A stretch of 64,000 bases of DNA from Trichoplax sp. H2 (taxonomy: Eukaryota > Placozoa > Uniplacotomia > Trichoplacea): contig NOWV01000023.1 of NCBI GenBank assembly GCA_003344405.1, positions 620,001-684,000 on the forward strand, read 5' to 3'. The notes under the pieces were generated by a model that saw nothing but the letters and a program-made list of their open reading frames with translations, searched no databases and was not told where the DNA came from. Below are positions 11,271-24,200 of this stretch, piece after piece (within the stretch, counting starts at the first letter, position 1; each line of letters opens with the position of its first letter). A program made the position numbers and the translations under genes.

Positions 11271-14200
11271 CTTATTTTTATATTTATTAGGAAGTTTTAA
11301 TTATAGCTATTTACATAGACATTAATTGCGAAGAATCTTTAAATCTGAATTGATAGCTTTGATATAACGTGAAGATGATAGCCGATGCTAACACAATACT
11401 GAAATAACACTAACATTCGGTCCTCAGCTACAACTACCGTTAGATCTATGTATTGAAGAAATTCAACATTTTATTGCTTTTGTACTCGTCAATTTTAATT
11501 AAATAGCTTCAAAATCGATTTTATATGCAGCAAGTTGCAAAATGTAACGTCAAACCTAGAGATTTGGCCATCAGTTTGTAGAACATTATTGATCTGGAGA
11601 AATGTTTTCATTGATTCTTGGGTATTAATATTCTGCTATCGTAAAACATATATGAAATACAGACAGTATCAACTGCCACGATGATTTATTGCTTTAGAGT
11701 AAATATTTTGATTATAATCCTTTGATAGAAAATCAGCATCTATTTTATTATATTATTTGCTTATATATCTCCAAAGTAATTGAGTAAACACAACGGTGGA
11801 TCTACGGAATAAAACCAGTGTATAACATCAAGGTGTCTTAGCTGCTTTATTATATAGAAGTGGAACCCTACAAACAAATATCTTTCATAATAACAAGATA
11901 CTATGTTAATAGTAAATCAGCTTCTAGGTCATTGCTCGTGAGAATTTCAGTTAACTAGTCTTAAGTGTCAATTTCAACGATAGCTCATTCAATCTCATGA
12001 TATTATTATGCACTACCAGAGTATTGGATTTTAGAACTAATCGAAAATAGCTAAAAGTAGTTGTGCCATGTAAATACGGAGTTGAAACTAAAAATTAGCA
12101 TTAAACTTCAGATTGTAGGCAACAAGTTAATATTGATGTACCTACTATATAATCGTACTCGAGTTTAATACGGTACGGTATCGTATAGGTGATGGTTGCT
12201 TTTTCCTAAATAAGGTAGTATTTGTAAATTTTTTTCACAGGGTACAATTATCCGAAACATATATCCCATGGTGATACAGTGAGCTTACCCTAGATCAAGT
12301 ATTTCTGTCTTAAATTAAATCGTTTCGCTCGACTAGGTACTTTACTTTCATTAGTACTAGTCCAAACTCCCATCGCTTTGCTGACGGTTTACGATAATGT
12401 ACCCATTTGTTAATAATTAACAGATAGTATTACCATTCGACATTATATATATCCTGGTAATAGCCGGGTACTACTATATTTAAAACAGATTGATTTAATG
12501 TACGTTCTGATCGTGCATTTCCACGTTGTTCACTTCGCTTTCGCCTATCAGATCGCTGACTAACTAACATTATCCTCTTAGAAACACTTTTGTTATATGA
12601 TATATAGCAATCAAAAATAACTGGGACTGGGGAATTACAGTAGGCTAACACTACGAAATGCATGAGAGCAATAGAACTAATAGTACCTACTGATGTGTAT
12701 CAATCACTTTTACCCTCTCAATAATATTTACATAAACCCTAGAGATCATTCTTTTCTATACCAATTTAAATTTCCTTAAGTAAATGTATTAGTATGTTTA
12801 CCGAATAAGGATGGTTACTATAAGCAGTATTAACGCTATGTTAAGGTTGGTAAGCGAAACTGTCAAATATACGTTTATGCTCAATTTTTAAATAAAATTA
12901 ACAGGTAGTATTATCATTCGATATTATATATATCCCGGTAATAGTAATGTACTATGCTATATTAAAACTAGTTAATGGTCTAAAGCACATCATGATTTCT
13001 AATGTACTGTACGGTGATGGACATGCCAAGTTAAGATTAGCAGGTACTGTAAGATATCTACAGTGCGGTACAATGTCCTTAGTAATGTGGTCAATTCTAT
13101 ACCAATCATTATAATGTGTCCAAGGATTGCTTGCGTATGCAAGCAAAGTTGCTCTGTCGATAACAACCGTTATAAGAAAATGCAATAATCAAAATGGCTG
13201 AGTAGAAAACTCTATAAAGATTCTATGTTTATTCAATTTTCATCAGAGTATTACATCAAATCAAAATTGAAAGGCCCAGTGACCACACTTAGCGATATAA
13301 CGAATACTATTTCAAAAATCAATACTCTGTAGAAATTACTACCTTAGAGCTATTCGTTTTACATGAAGAAATCTTGAGGTAAAAAGTACTGTAAGAATCT
13401 TATACTGACCTATTGAAATGAACCCATAATCAGAGTAATCTAACAGTAGTATAAATACCCCCCGCGCTGCTATTCGAGGGATGATGGGTGGCATTTTGAA
13501 ATAAAGACTAATAAATTTTTGATATCTGAATAAGTAAAATCAATACTGCACGAGAGAATAATTTATTGATATTTATGTACTCATAATATTTCAGTATGTT
13601 AAATATTAAGAAGTACTATCGATAGGCAAGATCTTAAAATTAACTAGCATTTCTGTATATGGCATTCCATTCTCAAAATGATGTCGTAGGCAAAAAAGCT
13701 ACTCTGTCTATTACAATAATAAATTAGATGCCAATATAATGGCAACATCGATTATCGGTATAGCTATAAAATTAATCGATTAAAGATTATAAGATCCAGT
13801 ATTTAAATAGTGATTCTGCTTTTACATTCATCAACTGAAATATTTTATGAGATCATTAAAGTAAACAAGTTTTTAAAGACTTCCCTTTAACTTTTGCATA
13901 TATATGCTGTGGTTCTGACAGGAATTTTTGGCTTAAGTTCAAAGTGTATTAGATAAGGAAGTTTTCATTTTCAAGCGCTTCGGATTGCTGCCAATGTTCC
14001 GCACTAAATGAGATATATTTGAAGATATCAACAGAGATATACCTCTAAGCTTGGCTAGGTATCCAATATTAGGATATTTTATGGTTACCGCCATACTTCC
14101 TATTTAAATTAACTAAAGTCGATATGATACACTAAATATAAACGTTGTTACCTATAGAAAGGGGTTTAATTATTGTATATTAACTTTATAGATATTTATG

Positions 14201-14571
14201 CCAATCAACTCGACAGGCAATATTATTTCAATAGTTATGCTAATGATCTTTCTGAGATTTACGCTATTAAACTATTGCATTGGGTACAAATACAGTTTGT
14301 AAGTGAAATCATTTACGATAAAGCCACATTTATACTTAAACAATTTTCTGGTCTAGCAAATATCATCATTAAAGATCGAAAGAAAAAATATTTTTACATC
14401 GTGATTAAATCTAATAAATATCTCCTAAATTGCCACTCTACTAATCAAAGATCAATTTGTAATTTAATAATAAAAAGTTAGTAACGCTGCTGTTGCCACT
14501 TCAAGGTAATCATTAGTGCTAATTGGAAAGTATTATTATTATCATCCATAGCTGTGACATTATTCAAGGAC
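11271..14571. other. intergenic region between hydrolase array and DCX gene
   Basis: The genes on the two sides converge here (plus-strand array, minus-strand DCX gene), so this should hold both 3' ends. No recognised gene. Two short minus-strand open frames (12430-12663 and 12952-13185) lie next to a diverged direct repeat and may be one decayed duplicated element. Neither resembles a family I know. Confidence 0.5.
12413..12962. repeat. pair of diverged direct repeats, ~480 bp apart
   Basis: About 65 bp around 12413-12476 recurs around 12892-12955. Shared stretches are ATTAACAG.TAGTATTA, CATTCGA.ATTATATATATC and GGTAATAG. The match is clearly non-random but interrupted by several substitutions. 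The spacing and the flanking small open frames suggest duplication of a ~480-bp segment of unknown nature. Confidence 0.45.
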
Positions 14572-15260
14572 TTAGTTTTTCTTATCAGTAGTTTCCGATA
14601 TTAACGACGCTTTAATTAAACTTTGCTTAATACGTTCCTTGTCAGGTCGTCGTGACCTTACCCATTGCGCTTTAGCTTCAATATTATGCAATTTCTCTTG
14701 CAGAGTAATATAATGTTCACCACATGATATGCAAACAAGCTGGTCACGTTGGATATCATTAAAATATTTTATTATTTTGCCGTCTCCATCATATAACTTC
14801 CTTGCTGCTGAGGCTATGCTTAAGCGGCCAGTAGCATCGGTTAGTAGCTCATCTAGGGTGGATCCAAATATAAATGTTGTCTTTTTAGGATCGGTACCAT
14901 TCAGGTAAGCAGCTACTCTGATGGTTTTATGCTGTAAATATAATCGTCGGCTCATGGCTTCAGCTGATTTATTCACTTTATTAGCAGTAATAGCTGTAGT
15001 ACTTTGAAGTTGTGATGCCTTTTCTTGTTCTAGATGGGCTTGAAGTTTATTGATGTTTCTACTCAATCGTTTTTCTAATATCCGATTAGAACTGGCAGAT
15101 TTTTTATTGCTGCCGCTAACCGTCTGTACGCTAGATTCATCACCAGTTTGCATCTGTCCTCTAACTTGTCGTAGGCGATGTTTGGTTTGTTGCAATAATA
15201 GCTCTGCGTGGCTGATTTTATCTCGATTCTTTTTTACATTTTGTTGGTTGCTAATAACAT
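14572..15260 (-). CDS. DCDC1-like gene, last exon with DCX domain 6
   Basis: The last exon starts after TTCTAG at 15261 and ends at TAA at 14572. It begins with a long Gln/Lys-rich helical stretch (HAELLLQQTKHRLRQVRGQM, INKLQAHLEQEKASQLQS), probably coiled coil. A complete, intronless DCX follows: IRVAAYLNGTDPKKTTFIFG, LDELLTDATGRLSIASAARK, then YDGDGKIIKYF and LVCISCGEHYITLQEKL. The ~50-residue basic tail ends SETTDKKN. The upstream exon's donor (phase 1, at 15588) fits this acceptor. Confidence 0.85.
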
Positions 15261-18200
15261 CTAGAATAACAGAAAAATCGGGAGCAAAGTCTTAATACTA
15301 AACGAAATACTTGCCGTTTTAATCAATTTAACTTAATTACATCTACAGCTACTATATCGGAAGTAAATTATCATGTAGTGACTTTTGCTTTCTCGTAAGT
15401 AATAGAAAAAGGAACTGAGCAATATCTTCATCAGGGACTTCTCCTAGAAGTTCCAGTCTTAGTTTATAATCATTTCAATCGTGGCAGTAATTGCAGTAAT
15501 GTTAAATTATAGGAAAATTATCTGAATTAAAAATTTACATGCTATTTTTGAGAAAATTCTGAGCCTGATTTATATATTTTGTAAATACCTGCTGGATTAA
15601 TAAATGGTTCACCACAAGAAACCCAAACAGGAACTGGTCTTAACTTTAACTCTGCAAAATCGAAAACTTCTTCATCTTCTCCTTCAGTACTGGTCAAGAC
15701 TGAGCTTAGTATATCATTATTAGCATTAATTTCAGGTCTTTCTCTCTCTATAATACTATGCTCAGAATTTTCAATGTCATTCTCTCTACCATTTATAGAC
15801 TCAGCATTCCGTGACTGATTGTCATCGATAGATAAATCTTGCATGTTTTCATTTAGTTCGGGTGGATCGTCGTCATTAGGCTCAACATCTTGATTAGTTG
15901 TATCTTGAGCTAGCTGGCTGTTGCTATCTACTAGATTCCTGTTTTCGCTATTTTGTACTAATTGATCTCGTGATAGCTGATTATCACTGAATGCTTCAGC
16001 TTGATTGCAATTGCTGTCAAAGTTTGAGCTACCTTGATCAAACACATCTGCACCTTCTTCAGTTTGATTGGTTTCCTCAGACGCGTTTTCCATATTTGGA
16101 TCAGGATTGTCTTGAGATTGTTGTTCTTCACCGTTTTCGATTTCATGCCTATTTGCTATGAGATCCGGCTCTTGGTTATTTAATATATAAGTTTCATTTT
16201 CTCCATTAGTTTGTTGATTGCCTTCAACATTGTCTCCATCTTTTTCTAATGCCGCTTGCAATGTATTTATATTCTTCATCTCCATTTTAGTATTTGATTT
16301 TGCTACCTGGTCTATCTCATTTTCCTGATCAGATGCTGTTTGTTCTAAAGTTTTCTCTAAAAGGCCGTAAGTTAAAGGATCAACTTTATATTTTCATAGA
16401 TTGATTCCAAATCTAGTATTTAATTTACAAATAAAACTTTTGCTAATTACCGAGCCTATCTAGAGAAGCTTTAGAAAGAGATGCTTTTCGCTTCATTTCG
16501 CGATATAAATCATTCATATCAAGAATTAATTTCCCGCGACGACTATACAATCTTCTAGCACTTCTAGGCAGTCCCAACCTCGTTGTGCAAAGATCCAGTA
16601 GCTAAAAATATTTTAGAATTAAAGAGAACTTGCAATTATAACTATAACATAATAATAAGTCGAAAGTAATACTGCAAGATTAGCTATATGTTGTTGAGCA
16701 CTTCTAATATTAAAGAATAAATTAACTAGTGAATAGTGCTTACAGCACGAGCCTACCTCTGTGATGCTAGAGCCACTAATAACAGCAGCCTCATTCTTGT
16801 TAGCTCTACCATTTCTGTAAGCAAGTACTTTAACATGATGAACCTGTGGTGCTTGTTTAATATTTTGCGAAATAACCTTAACGTTCGTTGCTTGACGTAA
16901 ATCATTGACTTCACTTTCCCAATAGTTTTTAGTCTGAACAGCATTTTCAGTCGTTAAATCAACCTAGTTAAGAATGTAATGAAATTGTTTCAATATTAGC
17001 TAATTCTAATCCGTAAATAGTATAAATTTGACATCTACAAGATAATGCACATTGACGTGATGTATCATAGAGGAATATACCTTTCCATGTAAGCATTTTA
17101 AGGTTAGCGGCAACTTTAGAGTGTTATTTGTTGCTACAATTTATTGAAAAAAGTCGGCAGTTAATTATTGTTTGTTAGCAAATTTTTGATTCGTCTACCT
17201 CTATTTTTGCTGCTATCATTTTGCAATCCTCGAAATTAACGTATAAAATATACGACTATTTTAAACCTATCTGCAATTTAGACTATTACATCATAATATT
17301 TATTATCAATATCAATATTCCTTTTACCATTAGGTAACTATACTTTAATTAATAAAAATAATAATTGTATGAGCTAATACCGTAATTGATTGCATATGGT
17401 AGTAAAACGCAAATCTTGTGGACAAAAGCATTATGTAAATGTTGATTTATATCATTTGTTAATGGTTATATGAAGGGGTTCTTGTCGTCATTAAAGGATT
17501 GTTTGCAAGGATTTTACTGTAAACATTATAAAGTGCTAGACAGCATTATAACTATGTAAATATGATTGCTGAATTTTACCATCTCCCATCGCACAAGCGA
17601 ATGCCACTGGATGTTCTATACGCTTAAATTTTCTTCGACCTCTAGCTGCTTTACCGCAGGCATCGCATAAGAAAAGTTCTTGATTTCCCGTCAACGCAAT
17701 ATAAGTAAACCCCTACAATAATATTGTTCCGCATTATCTTCTAAGCTGAATTTTTTAAATTAATGGAATTTATGCAAGTACCGGCTGGACAATTTTGATG
17801 GGTCCCATAACCGCAAAAGTGCATAAGCTAGCATTAATTGCCGCTGTAATTTCTGTTTAGAAATCAATTTTCAATTGCACTTATTAGTTTTTATTGTTAA
17901 CCGTTATCTTGAAGGCAAATATTATGCTAAACTTCTTAAGGGCCTTATTGCATTATAATTAAAGCGTTGATCTTAAGCACCTTTATCAAAAATATCTGTC
18001 GAAAATGCTTCAATCATTTGTGTTATAGGATTATGATGCCATCGTTGATGCCCTTGTCCGTAATCAAATGATTTAACTTGTTGTATAGTAACGGTAGCTT
18101 TATCATATGTGGCAGATTTCGGCTGATATAGACTAGGCATGGTAACGGTTAAGCCCAATTTCATGTTAAATTTAGCTAGAATATAACTAGAATAGATCAT

Positions 18201-21200
18201 TGAAAGCGAATGAATAATATTATCAGGTTTATAATTAATATTAATAATAAGGAGTTGCAATCTATCTGTATTGTAATTTATTCGTGCAATCATTGCATGA
18301 TTTCGGAAAGTATCAGTTAGAGAATCTAATTTTATATCTATCCTAATAAAGCTGAGGTATACTGATATTTGCGAATACTAAAAACTGTAATTTAAGTCAA
18401 ATACAGTCCTTCATTATTTAAATTTAAGAAACTAAAATTCTAATAATTTTGTTTGTATTGTATTTGAAGTTGTGATATTAACTTACCCATCTTCTGTTAT
18501 GATCCATCTTTGTGTGATATCGGTTACATCCTTTTTCTTTAGGATGATGCTGGCATTGGGTATTAACTAAATCAATTCAGTTAAATACAGAATTAATTGC
18601 TTCATAATGGAATTCTATTCGTAACCGTACTGATATTATAAATAAGGTCGATTGGAATGATTACTTGTAAGTGGAAAGTCTCGTTATATTTTTAAACTGT
18701 AGTATTGTACCTCTCCATCTGCAGCTAACACAATATTAGGATTAGATTTACAACAGATGAAATTTTGCTTTGTAAATAACCACTGCTGGGCAATATATGC
18801 TTTCTCAATCTTTTTATATGTGTCTTCAGATGATCTAGAAGAAAATGATTGACATCGAGTAAAAACAGCGTTGAAAATATCTTCTGTATATGATGATACT
18901 ATAACGTCATTAAGATAGAGAGTATCCTAGTAGAAGATCATATATTTCTGTAATTTACTTCATGTTGATAATCTGCCGCATGACTTCCATTTTAGAATCA
19001 TGATTTGCTACCGCTTCATCATCAGTTAGTAATGGATGTGAATTTAATTGCCATGGCTTTTTCAATTTCTCTAATCGTTCATCAGCGCGTGCATGGGACA
19101 TTTGGTGGTAACTTTCATAATCCTCATCGTCTAAATCATCTTCAGCCATAATTCCATGATAGATTTTAGTCAATCGATCCCTTTCCTTGGCAGTGATAGC
19201 GCTCTTACCGATACGAATACTGGATTGAGTAGTGATTAACTCAGATGCAGAAGGTTTAATCACATCCAAAACAAAATCTAAAATAGAAAAATCGATTGAT
19301 AGCTCTTAATTAGGTTATAGTATAAATAATATTTCAACTTAGAATTTATGAGACCTCATATGTAGAGAGAGATGTGAAGAAAATTTTTTGTAACAATGAC
19401 TACCTAGATATTTACTGCCTGCTTACCTGCTGGATGACGTAAACTGCAAAAATATTTCAGCTTGTCGACGTCATGCATTAATATGGTTAACAATTCTTTC
19501 TTTTTCGTTTCCATTTTAATTGACTTAGGATCAACCCAATTCTCACCACAAGATATATATAATATCGTTTCGTCCGCCTCAATGGCATCAAGGTTCAATA
19601 ATTCTTTACCTTGGATGTCGAAAACTCGTCGAGCAGCAAATGGTAATTCTAATTTACTAGTGCACTTCTCTAAAAACTAATCCGATGACAGAAAATTAGC
19701 AGTTAATCTAGCACTCTGGCCGATAAATGAAATTGTAATTTATGGTTGTGTCTGTCTGATTTGTATGATACTTCAAACTAAAATGAATATGAACGATTAC
19801 AGTATTTTTAGACTGACTAATTTTTCCAAACTAAGCATTTACGTTAAATCTCATTTTTATTCTGACGGTAATAGGGATAGTGTTTACCCAGTTAATGTTT
19901 CACGTTTACTTCAATGATTATTAAATGAATTGATATAACTTACAGTTTGCATTTCGGCATCGAACTCTGTTTCTTCAGTAGGTGAATTAAATGAATTTCT
20001 AATCGAACATCAGTTACATGGTTGTATTTACTTTTTCGTATATGAAGCAGTAAGAGATTTCTCACACATTATGATTTTACATTACAAATAAAAGCTTACT
20101 TGGAATTAGAATTGCCTTGTACTTTTGGAGAAGTCTTTATATAATATGCAATGTAAGATAATAAATGACAGCTGAGAACTACCACACGATATCTACTAAT
20201 AGCTTCATAGTCGTTAGTAGTACTGTACATCTAGTATTAAACCGTACAATTTCTAGCATTATACTCTAATTTACCCATGACTTCTTCGGAATCACGATGG
20301 TCGCAGAAATCTCGTTAAAATTACCGCCATTTCGATATACTTTTATACTTCTACATGCTATCACAAGTAAATAATAAGAGTGCTGTTTACTATCTGTAAA
20401 TGCGAATATACCTTGACATAGGGTGATTTTCGAACAAGCCAAGGAAAGAATGAACTTTTTTATAGCATACTCAAAAATCTCGAGTATGATTATGTACTAA
20501 CCTATGCTAGTTTTATTAATATCGCCGGACTTAGCTTTCAATGAAGGAGCAAAGGGCATTATAAACCCTTCCATGGGCCAGGTGAATGTCTAAGGATTAT
20601 TCAGGCGTAAAATAATTTTAAAGGAAGCTTATCACAACATGAGTAGCTTTTAATTAACATTATGGATTTATTGAAGCCTGTAGCAGCATTTTAACCTCAT
20701 TAAATTGACCATCCGCATTGGAAGGCCATGATAAACTTCTTTTGCTCCATTCGGGGTTTTCGACAACGGAATATTTAAACTGTCCGATAGAGTGGAAACC
20801 TTCCTGTTTAATACCCCACCTAAAATACGGTTGGAATAACTTAAAATTAATCATGCTAGTTCTCCTATTTAGGAATAAGGATTATTCAAAAGTATATATT
20901 GATGTTATTAATACAGGGATGTTAAGGAGTAAAACTTTTTTATTTTATCATGGTAATATGCGATACTGTAATCATTTCATTTCTCTTTAAGGCAATCTCA
21001 GATATGCAATACCTTTGGCGTGATAAATTTCGGCTAAGCCTTGGAATCAATGTAAGCGTAAATTGAAGATTGCCTAGAATCAAAATATTTAGTCGTGTAT
21101 GAGCTTAGAGGATTCTATTCTGATGAATTCATTCACAAGTAAATGCGCTTTATGAATCAATCCATGAAATGCAAACTGAACGTTCAATTTACCTTGACGA

Positions 21201-24200
21201 GATGAAAGTACTGTACAGTCATTTGTTAGTGTTAACTGTAGTTCTGGCTCATTCTAGAATATTTCAATGAAAATTTAATTTCAAAGTTAATTTCAGGATA
21301 GAAAATTAAACAGTTTGTTTCCAAAGGGTCAACAAATAAAAAGAATTAAAGATATCTTCCATTTATGCTCTATTCATATTACCTTAATATAAACATTGCC
21401 GTCCCCACTCCAACACCATATTTGATTTGGATCTTTAGATTTACTGTAAATATAGCATAAGCTCTAATTTAAAAATGAGCATCGACTTTGGATGTCTGAA
21501 AGACTGTCGAAATGTATTAGACGATGAAAGGAAAAAAATTATCAATAGTCGCTATGATTTTATGGTTCACAGTGTCTAGATTTTTTGCTGAAATAGGTAA
21601 TAACTTTGATTGGACATTTATGTTACTTTATGATTTTTTAAACTTAATCTTAATTCCTTTCACTGAAGCTATTAAAAGTGACAATATTTAATTCAAGGCT
21701 AACTATCATCTAAGTTATATTATAATTTGGATGGTAATATATTTTCGCAGGATATTGAATTAGAATATGATAGCATGTGAAATTATTGGCTAGCTTTCTT
21801 TATATAGCGCTATCGTTAACGTTTTTAAAATGGAGATTTTAAACATTAATAATTTCGGGTGATATTTTAGGAAGATACCTTAACTAGCTTACTATAAATT
21901 CACGAATATATTACAGAAATAGAGCACGCACTTGTTACAATAATAAGTTAGAATATAATACTATACGAAATTAATTACAAACTAGCTCTCTTAACTATCG
22001 TTGTCATTAGCGTTTTTAAAATGGAAACTTGAAACATTATTAATTTCGTGGCGATATTCGTACTAAGATGCTTTAATGAGCTTGCTATAAATTTATTAAT
22101 ATATGAAAGAAATAGAGCATGCAGTTATTACGATGTTAAATTATAATGTGATACCATATGGAACTAATTACAAATCAGCTTTCTTCATGCAGTGTTATCG
22201 TTAACATTTTTAAAACGAAGATTTGAAACATTCTTAGTTTGGTGACAATAATGGTAGCAAGATAGCTTAACTAACTTACTATAGCTTCACTCATATGTAA
22301 CAGAAATAGAGTATGAACCTATTGCGATATTAAATTAGAATATGATACTGAATGAAATCAATTACAAATTAGCTTTCTTTATGTAGCATTATCGTTGATG
22401 GTTTTAAAATGGAAATGCAAATCATCATTAATTCCTTAACGTTAACAGTAGTAAGATACCTTGCGAGCTTACTATAATTTTATTAATATACAACAGATAT
22501 AGAGTATCTACCAGCTTAAATACTTACTATTTGCGCAGGGCTACCTCATAGCCACTATACGTTTCAGCTTGATTTGGAATCTCCAAAGTAATCAGATGAT
22601 CTAATTTAGTTAGAGCCAAGCTTGTTAGCGATTTACAGCAAATGTGGCCGTCCTATACAAGTAGACCAGAGGAAATCTAGTTAGTTAACTAAAATGGTTT
22701 TTAAAACTTTTCTCGAATATTTGTCATTACTTGATGGATGATCCATTGCTGAGCCATAGGAGGCCAAAGCTCTTTATGATCTAACCTGTATTTCTTATCA
22801 TAGGAAATATCTGGGTATAAAATCATGTTTTTGCTAACCTATTCAAACAAAACAGAACAAGAAGCCGCATATAATTACCCTTAGTGCAAATCTGTATTTC
22901 AAGGCTGAGGAAATTCAATTTTTCAAATTACTGCTTATAGTGAACATTTATAACTGAAAGCATTTCGATCGTGATTTACCTTGGAACGCAAATAATGCGA
23001 ATTTCTATCAATTTCTTTTGGTTGGCCACCAATATCGCCCATTGCTGTTGGTAATTCTCTGGAAGAGAGCTCAGTCAGAACTTCCCATTGACTTCCACTA
23101 TAGTATTCAGAGATGTTAATAATCGCTTAATTTCATTTATCAATGAATTTGCCAGCTTTATACGTCAATCGGTTGCGTATTTATTGCTATCTTATTTTTT
23201 GCTATAAAATATTTTTAGCTTTGCAAAGCGTACCCTTGCCAATCTATTTCATCAAAGGTTCCTAATTCTTCAGCACCAATAAATTGCATTCCGTCGGGAG
23301 TGCATCCTTGAACAACTTTGTTTAAGACGAACTGAAGTGTTCGGGCTGAAAATAATATACGATAGGAAAGGTAATATTTAGAAAATAATTTCTTTCGAAC
23401 TTTAGCTCCGCTTTATCTATTACGAGGTTTGATATCGCTATATTTTGCCTGTTTTTGAACTTTTTATTTACCCGATTACAATACTACGTACTGTTTAAAG
23501 GTATGAAATCTTCACCATAAGAAATCCATACATCCTGATCGTATTCTAAATCCAAAACCGATTTTATCTGAAAATAATGATAATTAATGTACAAGTCAAA
23601 TTCATGTTTTCATAATTATTCATAATTATCGTACTACTTCTGATATTTATATTCAATATACTTGAGCAACTCATTTCATTCCTATCGTCTAAATTTGATG
23701 TGAAACATTTATCTACTTACTTCGTCTCCTTGGCGTGTAAATAACCTTTGTGGAACAAGTGAAAAGCCGCTGATGGTATTCTTACCAACCTTCTGGAAAT
23801 ATTCATTGCAGCGATCGAGTAACTTTATAAAAAAATTGCGATATATTGCATTACTTTGACTCTCCATATCTCATCCATAACTCGTATTAATGGAATTACT
23901 GATTTGAATTAATAAAGCATCATAGTACTACCGATATCGAACATACGATTTTTATTACTAGTAATAAGGGATTGGGAAATAAATGTAGGCGAAATAGGAT
24001 AATTTGGGCGTTAGGGTGATTACATAAGGCGATTACTAGCATCATACCTTTTCTATAACAACTCTATCATTACTTGCGCCAAAGCCTGACTGTCTAACGT
24101 TAAAATGGATAACCTTAAAATCTACATCATCGCCATTTATGTGAACCTATTTCCAAGAAAAGTTCAGAGTCGCATCAAAAGCTGCTTAAATAAACATCAA

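Noticed and set aside
14173-14481. Plus-strand 102-codon frame downstream of the hydrolase array
   Set aside because: Begins with TTG, has no recognisable motif and low-complexity K/I/N/Y composition; expected length in A+T-rich DNA by chance.
15542-16285. Reading the acidic exon as a separate intronless 247-residue protein
   Set aside because: The frame is open upstream of the ATG to a proper acceptor at 16384 and in phase with the previous DCX exon. The closing SCGE strand shows it is part of DCX5, and the donor at 15588 joins the last exon in phase.
20718-20990. Plus-strand 90-codon frame
   Set aside because: Antisense to the NPEW exon of the DCX gene, whose minus-strand reading matches the DCDC1 pattern and splice phases.
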